Made by a program: the position numbers and the translations under genes. Below the pieces are notes generated by a model, which was not told where the DNA came from, did not search any database, and saw nothing but the letters and a program-made list of their open reading frames with translations. A DNA stretch of 64,000 nucleotides. It comes from Planoprotostelium fungivorum (taxonomy: Eukaryota; Evosea; Variosea; Cavosteliida; Cavosteliaceae). The stretch covers positions 62,001 through 126,000 of the forward strand of contig MDYQ01000010.1 in the NCBI GenBank assembly GCA_003024175.1. The letters run 5' to 3'. How positions within the stretch are numbered: the stretch's first letter is position 1; each line of letters starts with the position of its first letter. Shown here piece by piece: positions 12,101-22,434 of this stretch.

Positions 12101-15006
12101 CACACGATGCACACAGAGCCCTCCCTTCTGCTTCGCCGTTCTCACTTGGAAGCGCGCGTGGGTCCTCCAGGCACCGAACCAAACCGAGCTGAACAAATGG
12201 ATGAAGGCCCTCGATCCATCCATCAACAACAAGGAGAGATTCGAGCTCAAAGAGAAACTCGACCACGTCTCACGCGACCTCGAAGCCAGCAAAAATGAGG
12301 TGGGGAACGAGATTCGAACCCGCGACCCGCTGATTTTCAAAGAATTCCACCCTGAAGAACGAACTGAACGCGAGCTACATACTCTTCCAAAACAGTAAGA
12401 ATCAGATGATGAGATGTACGAAGACGTTGGTGGAACAACTGGAACAATTGAAAGAAGAGTTGGTGAGGGAGAATCAGAGCCGAATCGAGCAAGAAGGAAC
12501 TGCAACGGCCCTGCAGGTGAGATCCCAGTGAAATTTCGATGAATGACAAAGTAGGTATCATTGGAGGAGAAGATCAACTCTCTAGAGACGGAACTGAACG
12601 CGACGCGAGGTGATGATCGCGATGATGGTCACGGCTGATGGATGATGCAGCGCGGGAGAAGGAAGGACAAGTGTCCATCTCGAAGGCCATCGAGGAATAC
12701 GACAAGCTGATGGCATCGAATCGAGAGAGTGAAGAGAAGTTACATCAAGACTTGTCCACTTCCATGGACGTGTCGGAAGAGTTACAATCTCAAGTGAGTC
12801 TCCTCATCATCATCGTGATCGTGATCGATCATGATCGTGATCGTGATCAGCTGATGATCGTCAGGTGGACGATCTGAAAGAAACGAACGCCAAATTATCC
12901 ACAGAGCTGACGACACTCCACGCGAGAACGAGAGCCATGGAAGCTCAGATCAAGAACATGCAAGAGCTGAGAGAGCAAGACAAGGTGAGAGCAGTGTGAT
13001 GAATATGAAATTGAAGGGGAGTAGAAAGCGAGAGAGGAAGAGAGGATGGAGAGAGAGAAGAGGGACACGAAGGTGGAGGACGAGCAGTCGCAAGTGAAGG
13101 AAGAGATGGCGAGAGACTCGGAGAGAGTGCAGGAGCTGGAGAGACAGTTGCAGCAATTGCAAGAAGAGATGTCGATTCAGCAGGTGATCAACATCAGTCC
13201 ACTATCCATCACATCATCACGTCATCACATCATCACATCATCACATCATCACATCATCGCATCATCACCACACAACGATATACGTAAGGTAGTACCATCA
13301 TCTCATCTACCACAGGAAGAAGCATCCGCCCTCCAGCAAGAAAATCTACGATTGATCTCGGAGAATCTGTCGGTGGAGAAGGACAGGAGGGCCATCGGAA
13401 TCGTCAACGAAGAATTAAGAAAGAGCGTTCAGAAGCAGAGGGAAGAATCCAGACACGACAGCGACAAGGCAAGGAGGGTGGAGACAGATCTGATGGAAGA
13501 GATCAAGAACAAGAACGATCTATTGGCCATACACGAGACTTATCTCCAAGACATGAAGGTGATGAGGAACCATCATCATGATGATGATCGTGATGATCAT
13601 GACCATGATCATCCCATGCTGATGGCGATGACAGCATCAATTGGAAGAGACAGAGTTGAAGCAAGGAGAATCGAAACAGATCTATGCGGAACAACAGGAG
13701 AAATACACCAGCATGGAGAAGCGTCTGGCCGTTGTAGAGAAGGAGGTCATAGAGAAAGAATACCAGGTGACACGATGGTGATGATCATCAGCATCATCCT
13801 GACGATCGGACAGCTCGACTCTACGGTATCACGACTTCACATCATAGAAGAAGACCTTCGAGATGCACAGACACAATTGGACCAATGTGAAGACCGTATC
13901 AGGTACAGACCATCATCATCATTACGGCATCATATGACCTCATATCATCATCATTACATCACCTACATCATCATCATCATTACATCACCTACATCATCAT
14001 CATCATTACATCACCTACATCATCATCATCATTACATCACATACATCACATACATCCTCCTCATGACAGCACACTGTGACACCATGATGCTGACGTCGGG
14101 ACAACAGAGTTCAAACGGAAGAATTAGACGCAAAGACAGAACTCCTGACGACCACCTTCTCCGTCAAGATCCCCACCGACGAAGGAAAATGGAGTTTATT
14201 CGGTGGAAACAAAGCCGAAGTCCTCCAACGCCAACTACAACTCGCCAAGAAAGCTTCCCTCGCCCATCAGACGCACAACTCCTTCTTAGCCATGGAGATC
14301 TCCAGAAAAGAGAACGACTACGAGACACAGCTCCAATCGAAGCAGAGGACAGTGGAGAGACTGAAGAAGGAGATCGGTATACTTCGAAAGAAGCTGCTCA
14401 GCATGTCACTATCGAGGGGAGAGAGACTGGTGAGGGATGACGTGATATGACGTCATGATGACGTCATACAGTCGAACATACCCATGGAGATTGCCTTGGA
14501 CCCTGCCAGAGAGCTTGGCATCTTGAAGAAGAAGTACTTCATCAACTATGCTCTCGGCGTCAAGATGAACTTTATGAACAACGGTTTCTCGTGCAACGTC
14601 AACGCCAACCAGCTCTTCGAACAGGCTGCGGGTGAGATGAGACGTAGGATGATGCGACATGTTCTGATGGAATGCAGTTGATGGGATCACGCACTTTGAA
14701 GAGTATGCCGATTACATCGATGAGAAGATGTCGGAGACGGCACAGGCGAACCCGAAGCAGACGGATGGACACGGGGAACCATCGACTCCCCAATCGAATG
14801 GGAGATCGAGACAAGATCGATCGGCGACGCTCACCAGTCCATCTGCCCGAGATCGAGTTTCGAGGAGAACTCTTATGGATAATCTGAGCCCGGTCCGAGA
14901 TGTGACGCAGACGCCGCCGGCTCATACTCCCATCGGCAAGAGTCCATCTTCGCTGAGGAGTAACAAGCAAGAGAGGAGAAACAGCATCGTGGATTTTTTC
15001 AAATAA
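6112..15006 (+). CDS. Kinesin-3 (Unc104/KIF1-type) motor with FHA and PH domains and a long C-terminal coiled coil
   Basis: Plus-end-directed microtubule motor for membrane cargo. The motor domain starts [17 protein letters not shown] (6112) and has P-loop YGQTGSGKS, switch [12 protein letters not shown], switch II DLAGSER, and the kinesin-3 signature with a Lys-containing loop 12 ([35 protein letters not shown]). An FHA domain follows at about 8345-8640 ([16 protein letters not shown]), then a central region to ~11.7 kb. A PH domain lies at ~11.79-12.23 kb ([19 protein letters not shown], ending in [10 protein letters not shown]). Then come ~600-700 residues of coiled coil and a tail ending IVDFFK. 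About 30 short introns, many of ATGATC low-complexity sequence, interrupt the gene. Exons join in frame across the PH/coiled-coil boundary, so one gene is preferred; a fused second gene cannot be excluded. The stop lies inside AATAAA (15002-15007). Confidence 0.9.
6870..6912 (+). repeat. 43-bp kinesin intron containing a perfect 18-bp palindrome
   Basis: The intron runs GT at 6870 to AG at 6912, and its centre (6881-6898) is GTCTACAACGTTGTAGAC, a perfect palindrome. The same core recurs in introns at 48835-48875 and 27799-27844 of other genes. Confidence 0.85.
8241..8330. repeat. ATGATC/ATGATGATC low-complexity repeat in a kinesin intron
   Basis: About 90 bp of self-complementary GATGATCAT units fill most of the intron just before the FHA domain. 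Confidence 0.9.
13206..13267. repeat. ATCACATC microsatellite in a kinesin intron
   Basis: Tandem ATCACATCATC-type units lie between coiled-coil exons ending MSIQQ and starting EEASALQQE. Confidence 0.85.
13909..14052. repeat. Long ATCATTACATCACCTAC tandem repeat in a kinesin intron
   Basis: Repeated units of about 26-30 bp built from ATCATC and TACATCACC, between coiled-coil exons. Confidence 0.85.
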
Positions 15007-15117
15007 AGAGGTTTATTTCTGATCGTAACGTCGTCTCATGTTCTAAAGAGATGGCATCTCAATTTGGATGATTGTTTTCATCGGTTCGGAAAATTGTATG
15101 TACATACAGACAGCTGC

Positions 15118-15772
15118 TCAAGCCGAGATGGTGTCTCTCAATATGACTTCCTGCGGCCAAACAAAGTTGGTGCTGAGCATGCTCTTATAGATGGGATCCT
15201 CCTGGTGCTTGATCTTGATGTGTGTCTTCAGAGCTCCCTCGCTGCCATATGAGCGACTGCAGTGACACGGACAGGCGTATTTTCGCTCGACTTCATCTCT
15301 CTTCCTCCTCTTCTTCCTCAATTTGTAGGCGGGAGTCGCATCGATGGTCAACCTGGCTGATGCGGGTTAGATATATAGAAGGTGGTTTGTGTTCGGCTCA
15401 CATGCCAACGCGATGTTGTCGGAGTCGAACATCCTCTTTCGGAGGGGAGGAGCGACAGTTCGAGACATGTTGATGTTCTCATAGAAGGACACCAAAGCGC
15501 TCGGTGGAGGTAGTAGAGGTGCAGATGGTGCTGGGACGGAAGGTAGTTCTCTCTGGATTGATGCTCTCGGTACCCTCTATATCTCATCAGTCCCCGCCAC
15601 AGCGTTTACGTGAGTAACTCACCATCACCCACACGAAAGGACCGGAAGGTATCACATGTTCGTGGATATTGATCTCCTCGTCTCTCGAGTTGAGCAGCCT
15701 GTTCATCTCTTTCGTCTTCTGATTGTGTCTGTAGTTCTCGCAGTAACCTCTCGTTCTCCGGTAGACCCTCAT
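15118..15772 (-). CDS. Small C2H2 zinc-finger protein
   Basis: Three exons on the minus strand. Exon 1 starts at 15772 (MRVYRRTRGYCENYRHNQ) and runs to VIPSGPFVWVM. Exon 2 is Pro-rich (SVPAPSAPLLPPPSA, then MSRTVAPPLRKRMFDSDN). Exon 3 is basic (KLRKKRRKRDEVERKYACPC) with one zinc finger: Cys-x3-Cys, 12 residues, His-x4-His within ACPCHCSRSYGSEGALKTH and IKIKH. Total about 165-170 residues. The single finger with an adjacent basic patch suggests DNA or RNA binding. No orthologue is recognised. It is convergent with the kinesin gene, 111 bp away. Confidence 0.72.
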
Positions 15773-16146
15773 ACTGTCACCTTCATAGCGGCAGTCGATG
15801 GGACTATTTGATGTTTATACTCCTTACGCGGGATTTAAACAGATAAGGAGGTCACACGGACTATAGAAAGATGATGAACATGGCAGCTCTCTGAGATAAA
15901 AGCCAAGTTATAGAGATAAAAGGAGACGGGCGACTTCAAAGAGCTTTATTTGGAAATGAAAATGAACCCCACAGTTGCGGAGTGACCAGAGTATACCGAC
16001 TTAACACAGGATGTTCGTTTAGATTTCACAGAAGACCCCTTGGTGAACCTTTATGTGGTAATACGCTTGGCTCTTGCCTTCTTTGGTCGTTCGACGAACG
16101 TTGAGGAGTGTTGAGTGTGGAGCTCATTCATTACCACCGATCCTCC
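15773..16146. other. Spacer upstream of the zinc-finger gene
   Basis: No convincing coding sequence. On the minus strand an AATAAA lies near 15944-15950, so part of this stretch may be 3' UTR of the Ser-rich gene at 16147-16672. A 26-codon basic frame on the minus strand around 16040-16120 is too short to call. Confidence 0.35.
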
Positions 16147-16672
16147 TTATTTAAAAAACTGCCCCTGATTGGACTCTTCCAGCATCTGGCTCAACTGCAA
16201 CCTCATCTCTTCGAGCTCAGCTTCACGTAGATTGGCATCAATCCTATAGACGTTGAGCTTCATCTTGTCATTCGTTCCCTCACATCAGATGCTCCAGTTG
16301 ACTGTCGCCCGCGTTCAATTTTTCGCGGGCCTGCATGAGTTTCTCTTCCTCCCGTAGGATCGTCCTCGATCGTGATCGTGTCTTTTGATTTGGAGAAGCT
16401 GGCGTGTAAGACGGTGGAGGCTCCTCTGCCTTCGCATTGCTCAACGACGGCACGCGTTGATACCCCTTGGCGAATGAGCCTGACGAGCGGGTGGAAAACT
16501 TATTCGACTTCTTAATCGTTGGAGGGCTGACATCAGCGGAGCTTCTATTCTGTGGTCCCATTGCTGTCTGTGATATGGATCGACTCAAAGATGTATTTCT
16601 CGTCACAGAGGTCTGAGGCTCGAGGGAAGGTAGAGAGGAGGAAGCTCTCCTCACTACCCTGTCGTCCGTCAT
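16147..16672 (-). CDS. Unrecognised Ser-rich protein with C-terminal coiled coil
   Basis: Two exons joined across an intron of about 40 bp (near 16246-16286) give roughly 160 residues. The first ~100 residues are low-complexity and rich in Ser, Pro and Arg (RRASSSLPSLEPQTS, PPPSYTPASP), so probably disordered. The last ~55 residues are strongly helical and charged (REEEKLMQAREKLNAGDSQL, then AELEEMRLQLSQMLEES), a likely coiled coil. No domain or orthologue is recognised; an adaptor or cytoskeletal role is only a guess. Its start faces the carboxylase start 75 bp away, so the two genes may share a promoter. Confidence 0.6.
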
Positions 16673-16747
16673 CGAGATGAGGTCAAGTTTCTGTCAGCTG
16701 AATCGAGCTGTTGTGCATTTACAACGGCCCGATGGGCTTGTAGTGCA

Positions 16748-18942
16748 ATGGCGGAAAATCTCAGCCAGCCACCGGAAAAATTAAAACGACTACACATGAT
16801 GGAACCGAGAGATCACTTTGTATCTGTCGAAAGATGGAGATCGAAAGTGAACACGAAGAGCGAGGAGTATAGAAAGAACCTGGCAGAAATGACTGCGATC
16901 ACTGGATTTCTCCACGATAGACTCCGCGAAAGTCTATCACAAGGATCAGAGAGGGCCATACAGAAGCATCTCAAATCAGGACAATTGTTAGGTGCATCAT
17001 CATTTCGAATGATGTGCAGCTGACGTGCGACACAGCCAGAGACAGGATCGAATTGCTCCTCGATGAAGACAGTCCATTCTTAGAACTGCTACCACTGGCT
17101 GGTTGGAATCAGAAAGATGCAACATTAGGTGGCAGTGTCGTCGCTGGTATCGGACTCGTATGGTGAGCCTCACTTTCACATCATCTCGCTCAAAAGTCCA
17201 GTGGTGTTGAGTGCATCGTATCATGCAGTGTCCCCACCATCAAAGGTGGATCGGTCAACCACGTCAGCGTCGAGAAATCGAGGCGTATCGCAGAGATAGC
17301 CCTGGAGAACAACCTCCCCGTCATCGGAATGATCCAATCTGTATGAACTTCATCTCATTCACACGATATCATCATCTCACCATCCAACAAGGGAGGAGCC
17401 GATTTGACCCAGCAGTCTCGAGTCTTCCACGCCGGTGGTGGTAGCTTCCGCGACATGGCGATCCGAAGCAAGAGAGGGATTCCCACCATCACCGTCGTAT
17501 TCGGCAGCAGCACGGCCGGTGATCATCACCCCATCTTCATCATCCTCATCCTCCATCAGGTGGAGCCTACACACCTGGCATGTCTGATTACGTCATCATG
17601 GTGAAGAACCAAGCCCAAGTCTTCCTCGGAGGTCCACCTCTCGTCAAGATGGCCACCGGTGACCCTCCCTCCACCCTCTTAAAAATCTCATCACATCATC
17701 AGGAGAAGTTTCTGATGCGGAGACGCTCGGTGGAGCCGAGATGCATTCGAAGGTGTCCGGCGTCTCAGATTTCCTGGCCCGAGACGAACTGCACGCTTTA
17801 GATCTGGCGAGGGGTGTCATGTCTTCCATACATAGAAAGAAGAGGATGTCCCTACCTGCGGCCTACTGGTCTATCGTGGAGAAGCCATTTTATTCTGCGG
17901 AAGAGCTGCTGGGAGTTGTGCCGAGTAACGTAAAGATACCTTTCGATGTGAGTTAGAGGAGGAGATCGTGATGATGATGAGATGCAGATCAGAGAGGTCA
18001 TCGCGAGAATCGTAGATGGATCACGTTTCTCCGAGTTCAAGGTGAAGATCGTACATCGAGACGATCACCATCATGATCGTCATCGAACGTGATCGTGATG
18101 TTGATGATGATGCAGCCACTGTACGGTCACACCATGGTCACTTGCTTCGCACGCATTCACGGTATTCCAATCGGAATCCTGGGTAACAACGGAGTTCTCT
18201 TCACCGAATCGGCACAGAAGGCCACGCAGTTCATCTCCCTGTGCAATCAGTCATCCATTCCCCTCCTCTACCTACAGAACATCACAGGCTTCATGGTGGG
18301 GAAGCAGTACGAGAGGTCTGGTATCATCAAGTACGGAGCACAGCTGATCAATGCCATATCGAACTGTAACGTTCCGTCCATCACGGGTGAGACATCACGT
18401 CGCGGCATCTCATCGCGATCACATCATCTGAGATCACATGATGATGATTTCATGCGATACTGTTGTCATCATGATGACATCATGATGTGATGCTGATGTC
18501 ATCGTCAGTCATCGTGGGTGCATCTTATGGAGCAGGAAATTACGGAATGAACGGAAGGAGCTACCGACCCAGATTTCTCTTCAGCTGGCCGAACTCAAAA
18601 TGCTCCGTAATGGGCCCCGATCAGCTCAGTGGCGTCATGGATATCGTCTTACGTCAATCTACACAAGGTAAGACATCTCACGAGACGTCTTGATGACGCC
18701 GAGGCTGACAGGGTGCAGGTAGGGAGATACCAAAGGAATTAGAAGAGATGGCAAACCAGAGGAAAGAGAAGCTGCGACAGAAGATCGAAGAAGAGAGCGA
18801 CGCCTTCTACACATCATCTCGCATGATCGATGATGGTGTCATCGATCCCAGGGATACGAGGGACATACTGGGAATGTGTCTGTCGGTCATCTACAACGGA
18901 GATATATGCGGTGGAGATCTACGTGGAATCTCCAGGTTATAG
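16748..18942 (+). CDS. Carboxyltransferase (beta) subunit of a biotin-dependent acyl-CoA carboxylase, MCCC2/PCCB-like
   Basis: Transfers carboxyl from carboxybiotin to an acyl-CoA. The crotonase-fold halves are clear. The N-terminal half has [51 protein letters not shown] and [20 protein letters not shown] with [20 protein letters not shown]. The C-terminal half has [60 protein letters not shown] and [15 protein letters not shown]. The C-terminus NPRDT-like block ([17 protein letters not shown]) and GISRL resemble methylcrotonyl-CoA carboxylase beta. The N-terminus ([14 protein letters not shown]) is not an obvious mitochondrial presequence, so location and exact substrate are uncertain. No alpha (biotin) subunit lies nearby. 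AATAAA starts directly after the TAG stop. Confidence 0.9.
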
Positions 18943-18965
18943 AATAAATGTTCCTTTAGAGACAT

Positions 18966-20123
18966 TTATTCGTTCTTGTGAGTGATGAGAGTGTTTTCGT
19001 CTTTCGTTTGGTTGTGGATATCAAAGTGAGTGTAACCCAGGGTGACGTGGAAATCTTTCTTAGGGAGGCCCACTTTGGCTCGAAAGTCATCCGCGCTGGG
19101 CCACCGAATGACTTTATACCAAACCTTTCATCCTCTCAGTTTCGGCTCATGATCACGGTGATGATGATGGTGATGTTGCCGATCGTCTCACCTTCTGTTC
19201 TCCTTGCGTCAGCTGTCCCACACCGAGATCCACCCAATCATCCGTGATGTTTTTTGATATGACGTCCATTAATTTCTCTCTCTCTGGCTCCTCCCCCCTC
19301 TCCATGCCAAACGTCTCACACAACTTGCTCAACTTATCTAACAGTTGCTGTGGCTCGCCTGGGCTGAGGAATGTGATGTGGTTGATGGGACCATCTCTTC
19401 TCTTTCTATTCTTTTCATCAGAATCATCGCAGGTTGAAGATGTGATGATGGGATGTGATCGACTCACTTCTTTCCGCGATGATCTTGTGACACGACATCA
19501 TCTGTGACATCTTCGGCGACTTTATCCACCTTGGGCCCAAAGACACCGATGTAATTGAAGAACCACTGCCATTCATCTGGTGGATCGATCAGATGATGAT
19601 GATGGAAGCGATCGACGCCCACCATCTTTTACGTGTGACTTCTTTTCGATAGTCAAGACCCTCACTTTACTCCCTCGACTGTAATGCAACTGATCTAGAG
19701 TCACGATGATGGTGTGATGTTGTATGTTCTATACGACTCACCAGTCCAAAGGCATCGGCTAGAGGATGGGCGATCTTTCTTTCCTTTGAAGTTGAATCAG
19801 CTGGGAAATCGAAACGAGTGAGGGTCGTATCGTCAACGAAATCTTTCAGACGCTGCCAGATTCTAGCTCCATCTGCATCTTTTGGTTGGGGTGGAATTTG
19901 ATTGTCGCTGTTGACATCAGAATGCATTTCAATAATAGATGTCTCACGTAGAGCTACCGTTCGATGTCTGTTGTACAGCATCAGGTGACGCCTTGATCTT
20001 TCTTCGGATGACTTCTTGCATTGCCTTCTTCTGCTCTTCTGCCGTCATCTCAGATATGTCCTCCGCCTTTCTCTTTGTTTGCGTTGCGGCGAACGATTCG
20101 ATCGCTGAATCGTTTTCCTCCAT
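18966..20123 (-). CDS. R3H-domain protein with 2H (cyclic) phosphoesterase domain
   Basis: About 310 residues on the minus strand, starting MEENDSAIESF (20123). Residues ~80-130 form an R3H single-strand nucleic-acid binding domain: LKDFVDDTTLTRFDFP, then STSKERKIAHPLADAFGL and HYSRGSK. The C-terminal half carries the paired H-x-T motifs of 2H phosphoesterases: PINHITFLSP and DFHVTLGYTHFD. This family hydrolyses or transfers cyclic phosphates and nucleotide ends, so an RNA end-processing role is likely. Exon joins at the R3H end rely on a ~40-bp intron at GSK/MVGVDRF and keep phase. The stop codon is inside AATAAA and lies 24 bp from the stop of the convergent carboxylase gene. Confidence 0.78.
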
Positions 20124-20305
20124 CGGATTCTCAATTCTCTTTTCTGGCTTCTCACAACTACACCACCCGCTCGATGCGATTCATTCTTTGAATCACCGTT
20201 GAGCGATCCGTATTTCACGGCGAAAAGATAAAGATTAAGATCGTGTGACACCAGCGTGCTTGTCGAGGTAGTCAGTTTGTTATAAAGAGGTATCGTTGCA
20301 ACAGT

Positions 20306-20754
20306 TTATGTTTCAGATGATAATGTAGTGTACCCTTGTCTTCGATCCAGATAGCACTTCGCGACAAGGCCAAAGAGGATGGAGATGATGATGAATCCTA
20401 GCAGACCTGCTGCCAACAAATACTGCCAGTAGACGTCCCACAGTCCCAAACGCTTGTCACACTTGGACACCCTCCATGCGCTCTCGCAAGTCTTCTGCAA
20501 AATGAGGTTAGTCCGATGTCATGGAATCAGTATGTCAGTTCTCACATGATAAGCATCATTTGTTGTGGTACAAATTTGAATTGAACTACACCAAGCGCAA
20601 TCGGTCATCTTAACGCACGTATCGCAGTCATTATTGTCGCTGCATTTGGCGGCTGTGAGAGTTAGGTGTTGCGAGATGCATGTGTCTCACATTCAAGTGA
20701 AATGATGAGAGGGAGAAGATATAAGAGGATGAGGAGTAGGCAGCCCGTTCGCAT
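20306..20754 (-). CDS. PTTG1IP-like small type I membrane protein
   Basis: Three exons, about 120 residues. It begins MRTGCLLLILLYLLPLIIS, a clear signal peptide, followed by a PSI-like Cys-rich module (CSDNNDCDTCVKMTDCAWC, then a further set of Cys) matching the spacing in vertebrate PTTG1IP (C-x-E-C, CLWC). One membrane segment follows (YLLAAGLLGFIIISILFGLV) with a short basic tail ending in TTLSSET. The animal protein has a longer charged coiled tail that is absent here. Function in protists is unknown. Confidence 0.75.
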
Positions 20755-20868
20755 CGTAACGCTGATGTGATGTTCTTCCCGAACAAGAATTAAATTAATT
20801 ATAGGACAATTTAATCTGAATTCCTAAACGCTCTTTCTTCCAGCAATAAGGTTTGCCCCTGACACTAA

Positions 20869-21231
20869 CTACAGTGTCACGTTGGAAGAGAGGGCATCCT
20901 TTCGATTCTTCAACGATATACAGTACGACACAAATGTCGGGCAAAAGCGCACGACAATTCTATGAAATTTACTCCTCCACTGAAGGGTGGAATCCATCCC
21001 ACGCAAGGGACATGAAGTCGGAGAGTGACGGAAAGGATGAAGAAGTCTTCTTCTAGACTCCAATTCTATGCGAGATAATTTCAAATGCTCACCCCACAGT
21101 TGAACGGAAAGACATTCGGTGACGGTCAAGCTCTGCCAAGATTGCAAAGAGGAATATGCATTAGGCAAAAGAATGTTCAGAACTGATTCGATTGACCTCC
21201 TCCAGATCGTCATACGTCGATTATACTCCAT
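20869..21231 (-). CDS. Doubtful small gene; strand not settled
   Basis: The minus strand reads MEYNRRMTIWRRSIESVLNI and, across a possible 27-bp intron near 21070-21096, could continue to the TAG near 20869. The plus strand also has protein-like pieces: MSGKSARQFYEIYSS from 20936 and a frame with a Cys-x2-Cys (KLCQDCKEEYALGKR) near 21125-21180. No clean splice join was found for either version. Neither matches a family I know. Confidence 0.2.
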   Translation of the reverse strand: MEYNRRMTIWRRSIESVLNILLPNAYSSLQSWQSLTVTECLSVQLWGEHLKLSRIELESRRRLLHPFRHSPTSCPLRGMDSTLQWRSKFHRIVVRFCPTFVSYCISLKNRKDALSSNVTL

Positions 21232-21405
21232 AGCGCAACTCTGAATAATAATCAAACCCTGAAGCCACGATTATTATTCAGGTGCTCCACTGAAGTGTCG
21301 CGCGTAATAATCGAGAGGAGGCGTAAGGCACAGGAGTTATGTTGTCATGTGCAGACATTCCGTTTATTCAAACTATTACCAAACAGAGGAGAACGACTGC
21401 CAGAG

Positions 21406-22203
21406 ATGATGTATAAGATCGTGGTTCTAGGCGATGGAGGAGTCGGTGAGCCATCAGATGAGATCGATGGACGCTGACGGAAAGAAGGCAAGAGTGCATT
21501 AGTGATACAACTAACTCAGAATTACTTCACGGTCGAGTGAGAAGGAAGTTGAGGAGACGGACTCATCCATTGCAGATATGATCCGACGATAGAGAACAAC
21601 TATAGAAAACAGATCTCTGTCGATGACGACACGTGTATGTTAGATATTCAGGGTGAGAAGACATTATCAACCGGCTTTTCGTGTTTTAATCGATCGACAG
21701 ACACAGCTGGCCAAGAAGAGTTCAGTGCAGCGAGAGCTACATTTCTTCGCACTGGAGAGGTGAACGCATCATCCCTCAACACTTCCTTCTCATACGCTCA
21801 CAGGGCTTCATCGTCGTATACAGCGTCATCTCTGAAGAGTCCTTCCTCAAAATACACAGCACTGTTCAAGACATCTACAAGAACAAAGAACAAGATCAGT
21901 TCCCAGTAGTCATCGTGGGCAACAAATGCGATATGGAGAAGGATAGAGAGGTCTTAACCTCCCACGGGCGTGATTATGCCAACGGCATCGGTGCACCCTT
22001 CTTCGAATCATCAGGTGACATCACCCACACGAACTCATCATCCTCACACCTCTGAAGCGAAGTCACGAATCAACGTGGAAGAGCCGTTCATCGAGATGGT
22101 GAGGGTGATCCGAAGGTACCAAGGAAAGAGCAAGGACAAGGTAACAGCTGCACCCGTCAAGAAGGCAAAGGATAAGAAAGAACGACGTTGTATCTTGATC
22201 TGA
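21406..22203 (+). CDS. Ras-subfamily small GTPase with prenylation motif
   Basis: About 190 residues, several exons. G1 is [14 protein letters not shown]; switch I is [13 protein letters not shown]3 is [16 protein letters not shown]4 is NKCD; G5 is SSAK. The polybasic tail ([10 protein letters not shown]) ends in CILI, a CAAX box that predicts geranylgeranylation and a plasma-membrane location. The RTGEGFIVVYS stretch is typical of Ras rather than Rab or Rho. In the effector loop, the Asp equivalent to HRAS D38 is Asn and the next Ser is Asn, unusual for a canonical Ras. The start at 21406 gives the normal Ras N-terminus (MMYKIVVLG); an in-frame ATG at 21295 would add 37 residues and is less likely. 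Confidence 0.9.
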
Positions 22204-22434
22204 TGAAGCCATCGATGACTTGAGTGTCATTCCATTATGAATAGACAAGTGTACCAACATACATTCTATCGCTTATCTCTTTTTGCGTTGAGGTGAAGGT
22301 GGTGAGATCCACATGCTGTCGCATTTGTGACAGTGAAGTGTGTATAAAGCCCTAAATTCATGGATGACTACAAACACCAGATTTCACTGAGAATTCGCGT
22401 CTTTTAATATATCGCACACAAACAGCGGTCAGAC

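Noticed and set aside
12299-12342. A complete tRNA gene in the kinesin intron
   Set aside because: Only the T-arm-like third is present; the 43-bp intron cannot hold D and anticodon arms.
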